NCBI RefSeq assembly: GCF_024172095.1
Contig: NZ_JAMZDX010000004.1
Coordinates: forward strand, 124,001 to 188,000
Length of the DNA: 64,000 nt
DNA from: Kitasatospora cinereorecta
GTDB taxonomy: Bacteria > Actinomycetota > Actinomycetes > Streptomycetales > Streptomycetaceae
Direction of reading: 5' to 3'
The position numbers and the translations under genes are program-made. Within the stretch, counting starts at the first letter, position 1; the number at the start of each line of letters is the position of its first letter. Positions 8,345-17,747 of the stretch are shown here, piece after piece. Under the pieces are notes generated by a model. That model had not been told where the DNA came from, did not search any database, and saw nothing but the letters and a program-made list of their open reading frames with translations.

Positions 8345-10096
8345 ATGCGTGTGAGCTACCCGCGGACCCCGCATCTTCCCTGGTCGCCGGGGGCCTCCGC
8401 GGACGACGTCCGGTCCGGCGGCCTCGACGGCCTGCGCGGCCGGGAGGTCGTCGTCACCGAGAAGCTCGACGGCGAGAACACCACCCTCTACCGGGACGGC
8501 CTGCACGCCCGTTCGCTCGACTCGGGCCACCATCCCGCGCGGGCCTGGGTGAAGGGCCTGCAGGGCCGGATCGGTCCGCTGGCGCCGGCCGGGTGGCGGG
8601 TGTGCGGGGAGAACATGTTCGCCCGGCACTCGATCGCCTACCGCGAACTGGACAGCTGGTTCTACGGCTTCTCGGTCTGGGACGCCACCGACCGCTGCCT
8701 CGGCTGGGACGACACGGTGCGCTTCCTGCGCCGCCTCGGCGTCCCGGCGCCGCGGGTGCTGTGGCGCGGCACCTTCGACGAACGGGCCCTGCGCGCCCTG
8801 CGGTTCGACACCGAGCGGGTCGAGGGGTACGTGGTCCGCACCGTCGAGGGCTTCGCCCGGGAGGAGTTCGGGCTGCGGGTCGCCAAGTGGGTGCGCCCGC
8901 AGCACGTGCAGACCGACACCCACTGGATGCACGCGGCGGTCGTGGAGAACGGCCTCGGCCCGGCGGCCGCCCTCTGGGCGGTGCGCTCCGGTGCGCCCGC
9001 CGACCTGCCGGCCCTGCTGGCGGCCGCCGGGCTCGACCCCGCCGTCGAAGTCACCGAGGCTGCCGGGGCGGCGGTGGAGGACGTCTGCGCCCGGCTCGAC
9101 GTCCTCGGCCGGCGCGGCGACGCCCGGCTGGCCGGTGTGCTGGCCGCGGCGCTGCCCGGCAGCAACCGGGCCCGGCTCGCCGCCTCGCTCGCCGGACCGC
9201 TCGGCATGCCGCTCGCCCGCCGGGTCGCCGACCTGGTCGGCCTCCACCCGGCGCTGCAGCGCCCGTACCCGGACGAGGACCGTCGGGCCGGCCTCGTCCG
9301 GCTGGCGGTGGCCGCGGACCTCGGCGTGCTGCACGCGGTGGCCGCCGCCGTCCCGGCCGGGCGGGCGGACGCCGAGGCGGCGGACGCCCGCGAGCAGGCC
9401 GAATGGTCGGCGCTGCACGCCGAGGACGCGGGGCTGCTCGGCGAGGCCCCGCTCGCCGCCCTGCGGACCGGCCTCGGCGAGGCGCTCGCCGAGCTCGGGC
9501 CGGACGCCGCCGATCGCTGCTGGGCCGAGGCCCGCGAGGCGTTCGCGCTCGGCCGGGTGACCGGAGTCGAGGACGCGGTCGCGGCGGCCTGGCGGTGGCG
9601 CTCGGGCGCCTTCCCGCACCTGGTGCAGCTGGTCGGCCCGTCCGGCAGCGGCAAGAGCGTCTTCGCGGACGGCCTGCCCGCCACGGCCGCCCGGATCTCG
9701 CTGGACGCGCTGCGCGAGGAGCGCGGCGACCGCAGCGACCAGCGGGCCAACGCCGACATCCTGCGCGCGGGCCTCGACCGCCTCGACGCGGCGCTCGCCC
9801 GCGGTGGCACCGTGGTGTGGGACGCCACCTCGCTCAACCGCCAGCAGCGCTCGCTCGTCCAGGGCATCGCGCAGCGCCGCGACGCCCTGGTCACCCAGGT
9901 GGTCCTGCTGGTCGGCAAGGCCGAGCTGGTCCGCCGCAACACGGTGCGGCCGCACCCCGTCCCGTCCGGGGTGCTCGCCGCTCAGCTGCGCCGCTTCGGC
10001 CCGCCGTACGCGGGCGAGGCGCACCGCACCTGGTACGTGGGCGAGGCCGGCGCCGTCGAGGACACGGCGGGCACGATCGGCGGGGAGGACGCCTGA
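8345..10096 (+). CDS. RNA ligase fused to a P-loop polynucleotide kinase
   Basis: 583 residues. The N-terminal third is an ATP-dependent RNA ligase: KLDGEN with the nucleotidyl-acceptor Lys at 40 (motif I), GENMFARHS (88-96), EGYVVR (160-165, motif IV) and AKWVR (180-184, motif V). Residues about 195-415 form a helical middle of unknown role. The C-terminal part is a kinase with Walker [11 protein letters not shown] (431-440) and DATSLNR (493-499). Such fusions heal and seal broken RNA: the kinase phosphorylates 5'-OH ends and the ligase joins them. AGGAGCGG precedes the ATG. The stop overlaps the next gene's start (TGATG), so translational coupling is expected. The kinase could instead act on another substrate. 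Confidence 0.88.
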   Translation: MRVSYPRTPHLPWSPGASADDVRSGGLDGLRGREVVVTEKLDGENTTLYRDGLHARSLDSGHHPARAWVKGLQGRIGPLAPAGWRVCGENMFARHSIAYRELDSWFYGFSVWDATDRCLGWDDTVRFLRRLGVPAPRVLWRGTFDERALRALRFDTERVEGYVVRTVEGFAREEFGLRVAKWVRPQHVQTDTHWMHAAVVENGLGPAAALWAVRSGAPADLPALLAAAGLDPAVEVTEAAGAAVEDVCARLDVLGRRGDARLAGVLAAALPGSNRARLAASLAGPLGMPLARRVADLVGLHPALQRPYPDEDRRAGLVRLAVAADLGVLHAVAAAVPAGRADAEAADAREQAEWSALHAEDAGLLGEAPLAALRTGLGEALAELGPDAADRCWAEAREAFALGRVTGVEDAVAAAWRWRSGAFPHLVQLVGPSGSGKSVFADGLPATAARISLDALREERGDRSDQRANADILRAGLDRLDAALARGGTVVWDATSLNRQQRSLVQGIAQRRDALVTQVVLLVGKAELVRRNTVRPHPVPSGVLAAQLRRFGPPYAGEAHRTWYVGEAGAVEDTAGTIGGEDA

Positions 10097-12927
10097 TGCG
10101 CACCAGCGAGGAGGTCTACCACCGCGTCCGCTGGGACGCCCGGTTCGACCCGTCACGGTTCGTGCTGCTCGTCCAGCAGCGCGGCGCCGACCCGAAGCGC
10201 GTCCCGCTGGACGGCTTCGCCCCGGGCGGCGACATCCCCTGGCACCGGGTGCTGTCCGTCGAGGCGGACGGCGAGACGGTCTGGGACCGCGCCTCCGGGG
10301 TGGACCGGCTGGACACCACCACGGCCGGCCGGGCCCGCGACGGGCGGCGGCTGCACGCCCCGTTCTTCACCGCCCGCACCCCGCACACCTGGGACGGCTC
10401 CGCCTGGCGGCCCGCCGACCGCCCGACGGGCGGCCCGGCCCGCGCCACCGTGCGGATCGTCACCTGGAACACCCTCTGGGACCGCTACGACAGCGAGCGG
10501 ATCGACACCGCGCGCCGCCGTCCGCTGCTGCTGGCGGCAATCGCCCGCACGGACGCGGACGTGATCGCCCTCCAGGAGGTCGAACCGGCCCTGGTCGACC
10601 TGCTGCTGCGCGAGCCGTGGCTGCGGGACGGCTGGACGGTCGGCACCGACCCGCGCGGCCCGGACGTACCGGACTGCGGGCTGCTCCTGCTCAGCCGACT
10701 GCCCGTGCTGGAGGCCGGCCGGCACGTGCTCGGCCCGCACAAGGCGCTCGCCGCGGTCGTCGTCGACACCGGCAGCGGGCCGCTCACCGTGGCCGCCACC
10801 CACCTGACCAGCGACCACACCGAGGACGGGCCCGCCCGTCGGCGGGCCGAACTGGCCCGGGTCACCGAGGGCCTGGCCGGCGTCGAGGGCGAGCTGGTGC
10901 TGGCCGGCGACTTCAACGACGGCCGCGGCGGCCCCGACGGCCCGGCCGCCATCCTCGGGCTGCAGGACGCATGGAGCACCGTGCACGGCCCTGCGGACGA
11001 CACCCCCACCTTCGACCCCGGCGCCAATCCGCTGGCCGCCGTCTCCTCGCTCTCCGGCCGGGCCTCCCGGCTCGACCGCGTCCTGCTGCGCCCCGGCGGC
11101 CCGCAGGCCCGCTCCGCCGTCCTGCTCGGCGACCGCCCGAGCGCGGACGGCCTCCACCCGTCCGACCACTACGGCGTCGCGGTCGAACTCGGCCCCGCCG
11201 GTTCCGCACCCGGCGGCGTCCTCGACGTCGCGCCGACCGCGCGCACCGCCCTCGCCTGGCGGCCGCCGGACGAGCTGTGGCCCGCAATCCAGGCCGTCCG
11301 TGCCGTGCACGACCCGCAGATCCACCGCTGGCCGCCGCACGTCAACGTGCTGTACGGCTTCGTCCCCGAGGCCGAGTTCGAACGGGCCGCGCCGCTGCTC
11401 GCGCAGGCCGCCGCCGAGGCGGCACCGTTCACCGCCCGGCTGGCCGGGGTGCGCAGCTTCGGGCACCGCAGCGACTCCACCGTCTGGCTGGACCCGGCCG
11501 CCGACGGCGCCGGACCGTGGCAGGCGCTGCACCGGGCCCTGCTGCACCGGTTCCCCCGCTGCCGCGGGCGCTCGGAGGGCTTCACCCCGCACCTGAGCCT
11601 CGGCCGCGGCGCGGACGCCGACCGGCTGGCCGCGCAGTGCGCCGCCCGGCTGCCCGCGGCCGAGGCGGCCGTCGGCGAGCTGGTCCTGCTGTCGCGGCGC
11701 GGTGACGAGCCGATGCGCCCGCGCGCCGTGCTCACGCTCGGCACCGGCGAACTCCAGTGGCTGCCCGAGCCCGCCGCAGAGCAGCCCGTCCCGGTGGAGG
11801 CTCCCGGTCCTGCCGAGGAGGCGCTCGCGGCCCGCACCACCCGGCGGCTCGCCGAAGCGCTCGGCGAGGGCGTCCTGCACCTCGCCGGATCGCGGCGCAC
11901 CGGCTGCGCGCTGCCCGGCGCCGACCTGGACCTGGTCGTCGCGCTGCCCGGCGAGCCCGATCTCGCGGAGCTCACCGCCCGCGTGGCGGCCGCGCTGCCG
12001 GACGCCGTTCGGCTGCGCCGGGTGACCGGCGCCCGGGTGCCGGGCCTGCGCTTCGCCGTCGACGCCCTCGCAGTCGACCTGGTGGTCGTCCCCACCGGGA
12101 CGCTCGACCCGGCAGAGGCCGTCCCGCGACGCGCCGAGCTGGGCGAGGCGGCCGCCGTGGCGCTGAGCGCCGTGTCGGACGCGGACGCGCTGTCGGCCGC
12201 CGTCGGCCCGCGGCACGCCGCATTCGCCGCCCTCACCCGGGAGGTCAAGGCGTGGGCGAAGGCCCGCGGCCTGGACTCGGCGCCGTTCGGCGGCCTGCCC
12301 GGCCTCGCCTGGGCGGTGCTGGCCGCCCGGACCGTCCGCGAGGCACCGGACCTCGACGGCCGGGACCTGCTGCTGCACTTCTTCGGGAGCTGGGCGGCCT
12401 GGGACTGGCGCGAACCCGTCGGCCCGGTCGCCGTGCCCTCCGAACCGATCACCATCGCCACGCCGACCGCCCCCGTCCGATCCTGCACCGCCCAGGTCAC
12501 CGCCGGCGGCCGGGAGTTGCTCGCCCAGGAGCTCTACCGCGCCTGGGAGATCCTGGAGGCGTCGACCACCGACGCAGGCGCGCGGGCCGAACTCCTCGCC
12601 CCGCCACCCCTGCACCGTCGGCACGCCGCCTGGGCCGTGGTGACCGTACAGGCGGGCGGGGCCGCGGAGTTCGAACCACTCCTCGGCCAGGTCCGCGGCC
12701 GGATGCGCGCCCTGCTCGCCGCCCTCGACGAGGCCGGCGCCGCGGACGCGCACGCCTGGCCCCGCCCCTTCGCCACCACTCCCACCGGCGCCCGCTTCGC
12801 CGTCGGCCTCGGCCGCACGCCCCTGGACGCCCACACCCTCGCCGCCGTCTCCGACCGCTGGACCCGCGGCCTGCCCGGCGTCGAGGTCACCCTCACCCCG
12901 GGCGGCGAGGTCCCCACGCTCTCCTGA
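10096..12927 (+). CDS. four-domain RNA-repair protein: MJ1316(DUF504)-EEP nuclease-2H phosphoesterase-nucleotidyltransferase
   Basis: 943 residues, start ATG overlapping the previous stop by one base. Domains in order: an MJ1316/DUF504 RNA-end-recognition domain (1-75: [22 protein letters not shown]); an EEP (endonuclease/exonuclease/phosphatase) domain (about 118-365) with TWNTLWD, ALQEVE, ATHL, GDFND and SDHYG; a LigT-like 2H domain (about 385-560) with HVNVLYGF (415) and HLSLGRG (499); and a polymerase-beta-type nucleotidyltransferase (about 575-700) with [17 protein letters not shown] poly(A)-polymerase-like helical tail follows. The predicted job is processing of damaged RNA ends: opening 2',3'-cyclic phosphates, removing ends and adding nucleotides, before sealing by the ligase upstream. 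All key motifs look intact. Confidence 0.9.
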   Translation: MRTSEEVYHRVRWDARFDPSRFVLLVQQRGADPKRVPLDGFAPGGDIPWHRVLSVEADGETVWDRASGVDRLDTTTAGRARDGRRLHAPFFTARTPHTWDGSAWRPADRPTGGPARATVRIVTWNTLWDRYDSERIDTARRRPLLLAAIARTDADVIALQEVEPALVDLLLREPWLRDGWTVGTDPRGPDVPDCGLLLLSRLPVLEAGRHVLGPHKALAAVVVDTGSGPLTVAATHLTSDHTEDGPARRRAELARVTEGLAGVEGELVLAGDFNDGRGGPDGPAAILGLQDAWSTVHGPADDTPTFDPGANPLAAVSSLSGRASRLDRVLLRPGGPQARSAVLLGDRPSADGLHPSDHYGVAVELGPAGSAPGGVLDVAPTARTALAWRPPDELWPAIQAVRAVHDPQIHRWPPHVNVLYGFVPEAEFERAAPLLAQAAAEAAPFTARLAGVRSFGHRSDSTVWLDPAADGAGPWQALHRALLHRFPRCRGRSEGFTPHLSLGRGADADRLAAQCAARLPAAEAAVGELVLLSRRGDEPMRPRAVLTLGTGELQWLPEPAAEQPVPVEAPGPAEEALAARTTRRLAEALGEGVLHLAGSRRTGCALPGADLDLVVALPGEPDLAELTARVAAALPDAVRLRRVTGARVPGLRFAVDALAVDLVVVPTGTLDPAEAVPRRAELGEAAAVALSAVSDADALSAAVGPRHAAFAALTREVKAWAKARGLDSAPFGGLPGLAWAVLAARTVREAPDLDGRDLLLHFFGSWAAWDWREPVGPVAVPSEPITIATPTAPVRSCTAQVTAGGRELLAQELYRAWEILEASTTDAGARAELLAPPPLHRRHAAWAVVTVQAGGAAEFEPLLGQVRGRMRALLAALDEAGAADAHAWPRPFATTPTGARFAVGLGRTPLDAHTLAAVSDRWTRGLPGVEVTLTPGGEVPTLS

Positions 12928-12953
12928 CCCCCGTTGGACATCCAGCGGGTCAG
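12924..12953 (+). terminator. hairpin terminator overlapping the stop codon of the RNA-repair operon
   Basis: CTGACCC (12924-12930) pairs with GGGTCAG (12947-12953), with further pairing of TTGGA and TCCA inside. There is no T-tract, which is common in streptomycetes. Confidence 0.55.
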
Positions 12954-13047
12954 GTCGCCGCGCCCGCCGCCACCTCGGTCCTCGACCGCGCCCGCCGGCC
13001 GCTGCGATTGCAGCCCTCCTCGACCTGAGTGAGCATCATCACAGAAT

Positions 13048-13062
13048 GTGACAATCGGTCAC
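13048..13062. promoter_or_regulatory. inverted repeat GTGAC-N5-GTCAC before the secreted lipase
   Basis: A perfect 5-5-5 dyad lies 25 nt upstream of the lipase ATG, between possible promoter elements and the ribosome binding site. It is a candidate operator; the regulator is unknown. Confidence 0.4.
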
Positions 13063-13087
13063 GTTGCGCACGGAAGGCGATTTGCGG

Positions 13088-14410
13088 ATGAGGGCATGGA
13101 TGCGGGCGAACGCGGTGGCGGCCATGCTGTTCGCCCTGGTCGCGGTGGCCCAGCCGATCGCGGCGGCGGCCGGCGACGGCTGGGGGCACGGCGAGGGGCC
13201 CGGTGGTGAGAGCGGGCTGTGCGCACCGGGGGTTCGGGTGGGCCCGGACGGTCCGGACTTCTATGAGCCCCCGTCCCCGCTGCCGGAAGGTCGACACGGG
13301 GATCTGATCTGGGCGCGGCGCGTCCCCGCTCCCGAGCATGCGCGGGCCTGCCGGATCCTGTACCGCTCCACGCTGCACGACGGCACCCCGGTGGCGGTGT
13401 CCGGGCTGCTGGTCTGGCCCGACGGACCCTCGCCCCGGGACGGGCGCAACGTGGTGGCGTGGGCGCACGGTACGGTGGGCGGCCCGCGCCAGTGCGCGCC
13501 TTCGGCGGCGCCCGACCCGGCCGTCGACCTGATCGACTACTTCACCTACGGCAGCCCGTACTCGATCGACGTCGGCGTCCCCGCGCTGACCGACTTCCTC
13601 GCCGCGGGCGACGCGGTGGTCGCCACCGACTACCAGGGCCTGGGCACCCCGGGCGTGCACCAGTACGTGGTGGGTGGGACGGAGACACGCAACGTCCTGG
13701 ACTCCGTCCTCGCCGCCGGGAAAATCCGTGCGGCGCACACGGGCAGCCGAACGGCCGTCCTCGGCTGGTCGCAGGGCGGCGGCGCCGGCCTGTTCGTCGG
13801 GCAGGACGCCTCCGGGTACGCCCCGGGGGTCGACCTGGTCGGGGTGGCCGCGCTGGCCCCCGCCGCGGACATCGGGCCCGAGCTCGACGGCAAGGTGCTG
13901 CCCGGTCCGCGCAGCGACTCCTCCGAGTCCCACAACGCGGCCCTGCGCATCAACCTCTACCGCGGGTTCCTCGCCGCCTACCCGGAACTGAAGGCCGCCG
14001 ACGTCCTCCGACCGGCCGGAATCCAGGCCCTCGCCGGCGACGCGACCGCGTGCATCGAGCACTTCGCCGACGTCATCCAGAACAACGTGGGCGACGCACA
14101 CCAGCTGGACACCCTCTTCCAGCCGATCAAGGACGTACCGGATTCCTGGCGGAACCGCTTCTACGAGAACACCCCCGGCTACGCGACCGGCCTGACACCG
14201 GTGCTGGTGATGCAGGGCACCGACGACACCGTCATCAACCCGCACTCCACCGAGCAGTACATCAAGCGCGCCTGCGGCTTCTCCCAGCCCGTCGAGTACA
14301 CCACCTACCAGGGCGCCACCCACAACACCGTGCCGTTCGTCGCCCAGCAGGAGTACCTGAACTGGATCGCCGACCGGTTCGCCGACCGGCCGGCCCCCAG
14401 CAACTGCTGA
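13088..14410 (+). CDS. secreted lipase/esterase, alpha/beta hydrolase (secretory-lipase family)
   Basis: 440 residues. The chosen ATG (13088) gives a signal peptide MRAWMRANAVAAMLFALVAV ending near IAAAAGD, and GGAAGG lies upstream. The protein has the secretory lipase (LIP) pattern: oxyanion region AHGTVGGPRQC, nucleophile elbow GWSQGGG (Ser), acid in MQGTDDTVI, and His in GATHNTVP. Six or more cysteines after the signal are consistent with an extracellular protein. Family members hydrolyse triacylglycerols or esters outside the cell. It converges with the minus-strand CMD gene 40 nt downstream. Confidence 0.88.
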   Translation: MRAWMRANAVAAMLFALVAVAQPIAAAAGDGWGHGEGPGGESGLCAPGVRVGPDGPDFYEPPSPLPEGRHGDLIWARRVPAPEHARACRILYRSTLHDGTPVAVSGLLVWPDGPSPRDGRNVVAWAHGTVGGPRQCAPSAAPDPAVDLIDYFTYGSPYSIDVGVPALTDFLAAGDAVVATDYQGLGTPGVHQYVVGGTETRNVLDSVLAAGKIRAAHTGSRTAVLGWSQGGGAGLFVGQDASGYAPGVDLVGVAALAPAADIGPELDGKVLPGPRSDSSESHNAALRINLYRGFLAAYPELKAADVLRPAGIQALAGDATACIEHFADVIQNNVGDAHQLDTLFQPIKDVPDSWRNRFYENTPGYATGLTPVLVMQGTDDTVINPHSTEQYIKRACGFSQPVEYTTYQGATHNTVPFVAQQEYLNWIADRFADRPAPSNC

Positions 14411-14450
14411 TCCCGCCGCCCTGCCACCTCCCACCACTGCCCCGCCGCCG

Positions 14451-14786
14451 TCACCCGTCGTGGCCGTGCTGCTCGAAGAGCCGGTCGGCGAGCAGCGCGT
14501 GGGCGAGCGAGCCGCCCGCCCGGACGGCGGCTGTCACGAAGGCCGTCTCGGCGAGCTCCTCGGCGCTGACGCCGTGTCGGCGGGCGGCCGCGGTGTGCAC
14601 GTCGAGGCAGTACGAGCACTGGGTCACGAGGGCGACGGCCACCGAGATCAGCTCGCGGTAGCGCCGCGGCACCGCGCCGTCCTCCCGGTCGACCGCCTCC
14701 TGGAAGGCGAGCCAGGCGGCGAACTCCGCCGGGGCGGCGCGGCCCACCTTGCGGGCGCGATGCAGGTCGTCGGGGTGCTCGTACAC
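14451..14786 (-). CDS. carboxymuconolactone decarboxylase (AhpD-like) family protein
   Basis: 111 residues from a GTG start with GAGGAG upstream. The redox motif CSYCLDVH (CxxC plus His) and TAFVTAAVRAGGSL are typical of the CMD/AhpD all-helical fold. Such proteins act as peroxidase adaptors or decarboxylases in the cytoplasm. It is transcribed away from the LysR gene 131 nt away, the classical layout in which the LysR protein controls the divergent gene. Confidence 0.88.
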   Translation of the reverse strand: MYEHPDDLHRARKVGRAAPAEFAAWLAFQEAVDREDGAVPRRYRELISVAVALVTQCSYCLDVHTAAARRHGVSAEELAETAFVTAAVRAGGSLAHALLADRLFEQHGHDG

Positions 14787-14903
14787 GGTGGTCTCCTCGG
14801 TCGACGGGCGGGCGGACTCTGCTGTCCGGCGCCCGACACCACCTCAGCCCAGGTCTCCGGGGCCCGTCCAAGACCGGTTTCGAACGGCCGGGTCGGCTGT
14901 CGG

Positions 14904-14909
14904 TATCGT
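14904..14909 (+). promoter_or_regulatory. -10 box of the leaderless LysR gene
   Basis: TATCGT ends 8 nt before the ATG at 14918, with no Shine-Dalgarno sequence. The divergent CMD promoter lies in the same 130-nt space. Confidence 0.45.
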
Positions 14910-14917
14910 GGCCGGTC

Positions 14918-15850
14918 ATGGACCTGCGGGCGTTGCGCTGTTTCGTCGCGGTGGCCGAGGAGGGCCACTTCGGCCGCGCGGCCGCCCGGCTGCACCTCGC
15001 CCAGCCACCGCTCAGCCGCCGGATCCGGGACCTGGAGGCGGACCTCGGCTGCCGACTCTTCGACCGGATCCCGACCGGCGCCCGGCTCACCCCGGCCGGC
15101 GAGGTGCTGCTGACGCAGGCCCGCGACCTCCTGGAGCGTGCCGACCGCGCCCGGGAGCGGGTACGCGACGCCGAGGCCGACCGGGTGCTCGTCATCGGCG
15201 TCGTCGCCGGCGCCGGTCTCAACGCCGGCCCGGCGGCCCTGGCCGCCCTGCGGCGCAGCCGTCCCGGACTGCGGGTACGGCTGCGGGAGGCGCCGATCAC
15301 CGACCCCAGTGCCGGCCTGCGCGAGCGCCGGGTGGACGTGGCGCTGACCCGACTGCCGTTCGACACCACCGGTCTGACCGTCCGCCCGCTCGCGGTGGAG
15401 CCCGTCGTCGCCGCCGTCCCCGCCGACGATCCCCTCGCGGGCCGCGACCGGCTGCACGTCACCGAGCTGGCCGAGCGCTCCCGGTTCCGCCTGCCCACCG
15501 GGACGGACCCACGCTGGCGCGCCTACTGGCTCGCCGCCGACGACGACTCACCCGGCCCGGTGGTGACGTCGGTCGAAGAGTGCCTGCACAGCGTGCTGTG
15601 GGAGAACGCGGTGGGCCTGCTGCCGGCCGGGGCCTCGCTCCGACACGCCCGGGCGGGCATCGCCTTCGTCCCGGTCGACGGCCACCCCCCGAGCCGGATC
15701 GTCACCGCCCACCCCGCGGACTGCACGGACCCACTGGTAGACGCCCTCGTCCACGCCCTCACCACCGCCGTCCGGCCCGCAGCGGCCCAACAGCAGCATG
15801 TCCTGACGGAGCAGCCGGACGCCTCGACCGGCCCACCGCACGACCGCTGA
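14918..15850 (+). CDS. LysR family transcriptional regulator
   Basis: 310 residues. The N-terminal winged helix-turn-helix is clear (MDLRALRCFVAVAEEGHFGR, AARLHLAQPPLSRRI, LEADLGCRLFDR), followed by an alpha/beta effector-binding domain (from about 90) with LVIGVVAGAG and RRVDVALTRLPF. The last 25 residues are a disordered Gln/Pro-rich tail. It probably responds to a small molecule and controls the divergent CMD gene. No Shine-Dalgarno sequence is seen; the start is placed by the -10 box and by alignment to the family's usual MxLRxLRxF start. Confidence 0.92.
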   Translation: MDLRALRCFVAVAEEGHFGRAAARLHLAQPPLSRRIRDLEADLGCRLFDRIPTGARLTPAGEVLLTQARDLLERADRARERVRDAEADRVLVIGVVAGAGLNAGPAALAALRRSRPGLRVRLREAPITDPSAGLRERRVDVALTRLPFDTTGLTVRPLAVEPVVAAVPADDPLAGRDRLHVTELAERSRFRLPTGTDPRWRAYWLAADDDSPGPVVTSVEECLHSVLWENAVGLLPAGASLRHARAGIAFVPVDGHPPSRIVTAHPADCTDPLVDALVHALTTAVRPAAAQQQHVLTEQPDASTGPPHDR

Positions 15851-15913
15851 CGGGGGCCCAACTGGGCCTCCACGGTCTGTGTCACGCCTTCAAGAGCCTC
15901 GCCTCGTGCGGGT

Positions 15914-16129
15914 TCAGCGGACCGGGCGGTCGGTGCCGCCCTGCGGGCCCTGTCCGGGAAGGTGGTGGCGGCCCATCGCCGCGTCGAGGCGATCCAGGAG
16001 CGGTTCGTCCGCCACGACCTCCAGCACGGCGAGCAGCACGTCCAGGGCCGGCCCGTCACCCTTCGCGACGGCGCGGCAGACCAGATCGACAAAGTCGTCT
16101 TCCGACCTGTGGTGTTGAGAAACTGGCAT
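15914..16129 (-). CDS. small hypothetical protein
   Basis: 71 residues (MPVSQHHRSEDDFVDLVCRA), mostly helical: DGPALDVLLAVLEVVADEPLLDRLDAAMG. GGAG lies about 9 nt before the ATG. It resembles small actinobacterial ORFs of unknown function; I recognise no family. It shares its strand with the SRPBCC gene 150 nt upstream. Confidence 0.55.
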   Translation of the reverse strand: MPVSQHHRSEDDFVDLVCRAVAKGDGPALDVLLAVLEVVADEPLLDRLDAAMGRHHLPGQGPQGGTDRPVR

Positions 16130-16280
16130 GGTTCTCAGCTCCGGAGCGACGGGGGCGGCGCCGGACGGTTCTGCTGCCCGGGGCCGTCCGACAGGCGGGA
16201 CAGCGGTTTCAGTCCCCGGATCCGCACGGTTCACTCCTCTCACTCGTCGTCCTACCCCCCGCGCCCGGCAGGGCCTGCGC

Positions 16281-16715
16281 TCATGGAGCAGCGACGAGGA
16301 CGCGCGGGAGCCGTTCGGCGACCCGGTCCGCCAAGTCCTCGAACGTCGGTCGCACGAACGGGCCGGCCAGGCGCGCCAGGCCGTTGAAACGCAGCGTCGC
16401 GCGGTAGACGACCACGGTGCCTGCCTGCGACGCACGCAGGGTGATGTCGTCGGTGGCGGTCACGGTCCGGTTCTCGCCCACGAAGACCAGCCGGTCCTGG
16501 TCGTAGCGCTCCAACCGGTAGGTGAGCCGGGTCTGCCGACTGCGGAAGCGGGAGACGTTGAGCCACGTGGCACCCTCGGCGACCGGTCCGCTGTCGATCC
16601 GGGTACAGCTCTCGGTGCCCGGGTCCCACTCCGGCGTGTTGCCGAAGTCCGCCAGGTAGGCAAGAACCTCGCCGACGGGCCGCTCGATGGTGATCCTGCG
16701 TTCAACGGTGACCAT
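16281..16715 (-). CDS. SRPBCC (START-like) family protein
   Basis: 144 residues: MVTVERRITIERPVGEVLAY with LADFGNTPEWDPGTESC is the classic start of polyketide cyclase/dehydrase-type SRPBCC proteins. These form a hydrophobic ligand pocket. The C-terminal helix is FEDLADRVAERLPRVL. The ligand is unknown. AGGGAGC lies 8 nt before the ATG. Confidence 0.88.
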   Translation of the reverse strand: MVTVERRITIERPVGEVLAYLADFGNTPEWDPGTESCTRIDSGPVAEGATWLNVSRFRSRQTRLTYRLERYDQDRLVFVGENRTVTATDDITLRASQAGTVVVYRATLRFNGLARLAGPFVRPTFEDLADRVAERLPRVLVAAP

Positions 16716-16971
16716 CCGTGGTGCTCCCTTCGCACGATCGGCGCGCCGCCAGGTGCTTCACCGGTCATTCGTTGCCGGGCGCCGAACGGATGGGTGGCGG
16801 GTCCAAGGCCGCCCGCGCGGTCCCGGCCGCTCATCGAGGCGACGGACCGCGGGCGGCCTCGGCGACCGACTCCGCGACGTGCGGGCTCTCGCGTTCCACT
16901 CCCCGGAGACGCAGCGTTCACGCAGCGTTGCCGCCCCTCCCCGGGACCGGTGGTTCACCTCCGGTGGTTCG

Positions 16972-17568
16972 TCACTGGTCCTGGTCGGGCCAGGTCGCCA
17001 CGACGTCACTCCAGTCGGCGAAGCGGGGGCCGGGAACCGTCTCCTGGGCCGACCGGCCGTTCAACCAGCACAGTTCGACGGAGTCGATCTCGGTGTCGAG
17101 TACGCAGCACACTCCCCCGCTGGCAGCGGCGAGGCCGGTGAACACCGCTCTGACGCTCGCGGACTGCTCGAACATCAGGCTCATCCCCGTGGTGGCTGCG
17201 GTGAACTGGAGCGAGGCGTAGCGAGGGTGCTCCGCGGGCGCGAACCGGACGGTGAGGTAGATGTACCCGATCGCGGCCCTCCCGAGCTCGTCGAGTTCGA
17301 ACCCGTGACCCTCGACGAACTCGCGCACGGCGTCGTCGACGCCGACCACGAGGGAGGTGTCGAGTTCGAGCGTGCCGCCGGCGGAGCAGTCGACCGGGTC
17401 GCTCTTGAAGTGGGATGTGAACGGGACGACGAGTCGGTCGCCGCCGGGAATGGTCAGCGTGAGCGGAGGCTTCCGGCGGGGTCGCGGCGCGAGCTGGACG
17501 AGTTCGGCGAGCGCCCGGGTGACGTTCCGGGCAGGCGTGAAGATCTCGTAGCTGTAGTCGAGTCCCAT
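16972..17568 (-). CDS. hypothetical protein
   Basis: 198 residues beginning MGLDYSYEIFTPARNVTRAL. The body is beta-rich (LTLTIPGGDRLVVPFTSHF, LELDTSLVVGVDD, GYIYLTVRFAP) with CCVLDTEIDSVELCWLNGR near the end. I have seen this pattern only in uncharacterised streptomycete proteins. It has no signal peptide or membrane segment. A GGAGAGGGG site precedes the ATG. Confidence 0.7.
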   Translation of the reverse strand: MGLDYSYEIFTPARNVTRALAELVQLAPRPRRKPPLTLTIPGGDRLVVPFTSHFKSDPVDCSAGGTLELDTSLVVGVDDAVREFVEGHGFELDELGRAAIGYIYLTVRFAPAEHPRYASLQFTAATTGMSLMFEQSASVRAVFTGLAAASGGVCCVLDTEIDSVELCWLNGRSAQETVPGPRFADWSDVVATWPDQDQ

Positions 17569-17681
17569 GCGCCCCTCTCCTCCCGGTCGTGCCGCATCCT
17601 CCCATGACGCGGCCGAACGGACCCGCGTCTTTCCCGGGAGCGCACGGTGCGCAGGGTCACCGGAGACAGTTCGTAAACAGG

Positions 17682-17702
17682 CCCAATGGCCCTACCGTTG
17701 GG
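17682..17702. promoter_or_regulatory. 21-bp inverted repeat upstream of the CBS-BON gene
   Basis: CCCAATGG-CCCTA-CCGTTGGG has 7 of 8 paired positions and sits 45 nt before the ATG. Its size and layout resemble boxes bound by dormancy/redox two-component regulators, which often control CBS-domain proteins in actinomycetes; that link is inference. Confidence 0.45.
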
Positions 17703-17747
17703 GGCAGGGGTGGGCAAGGATCGGGGCACGGCAGCAGGGAGGCGGGC

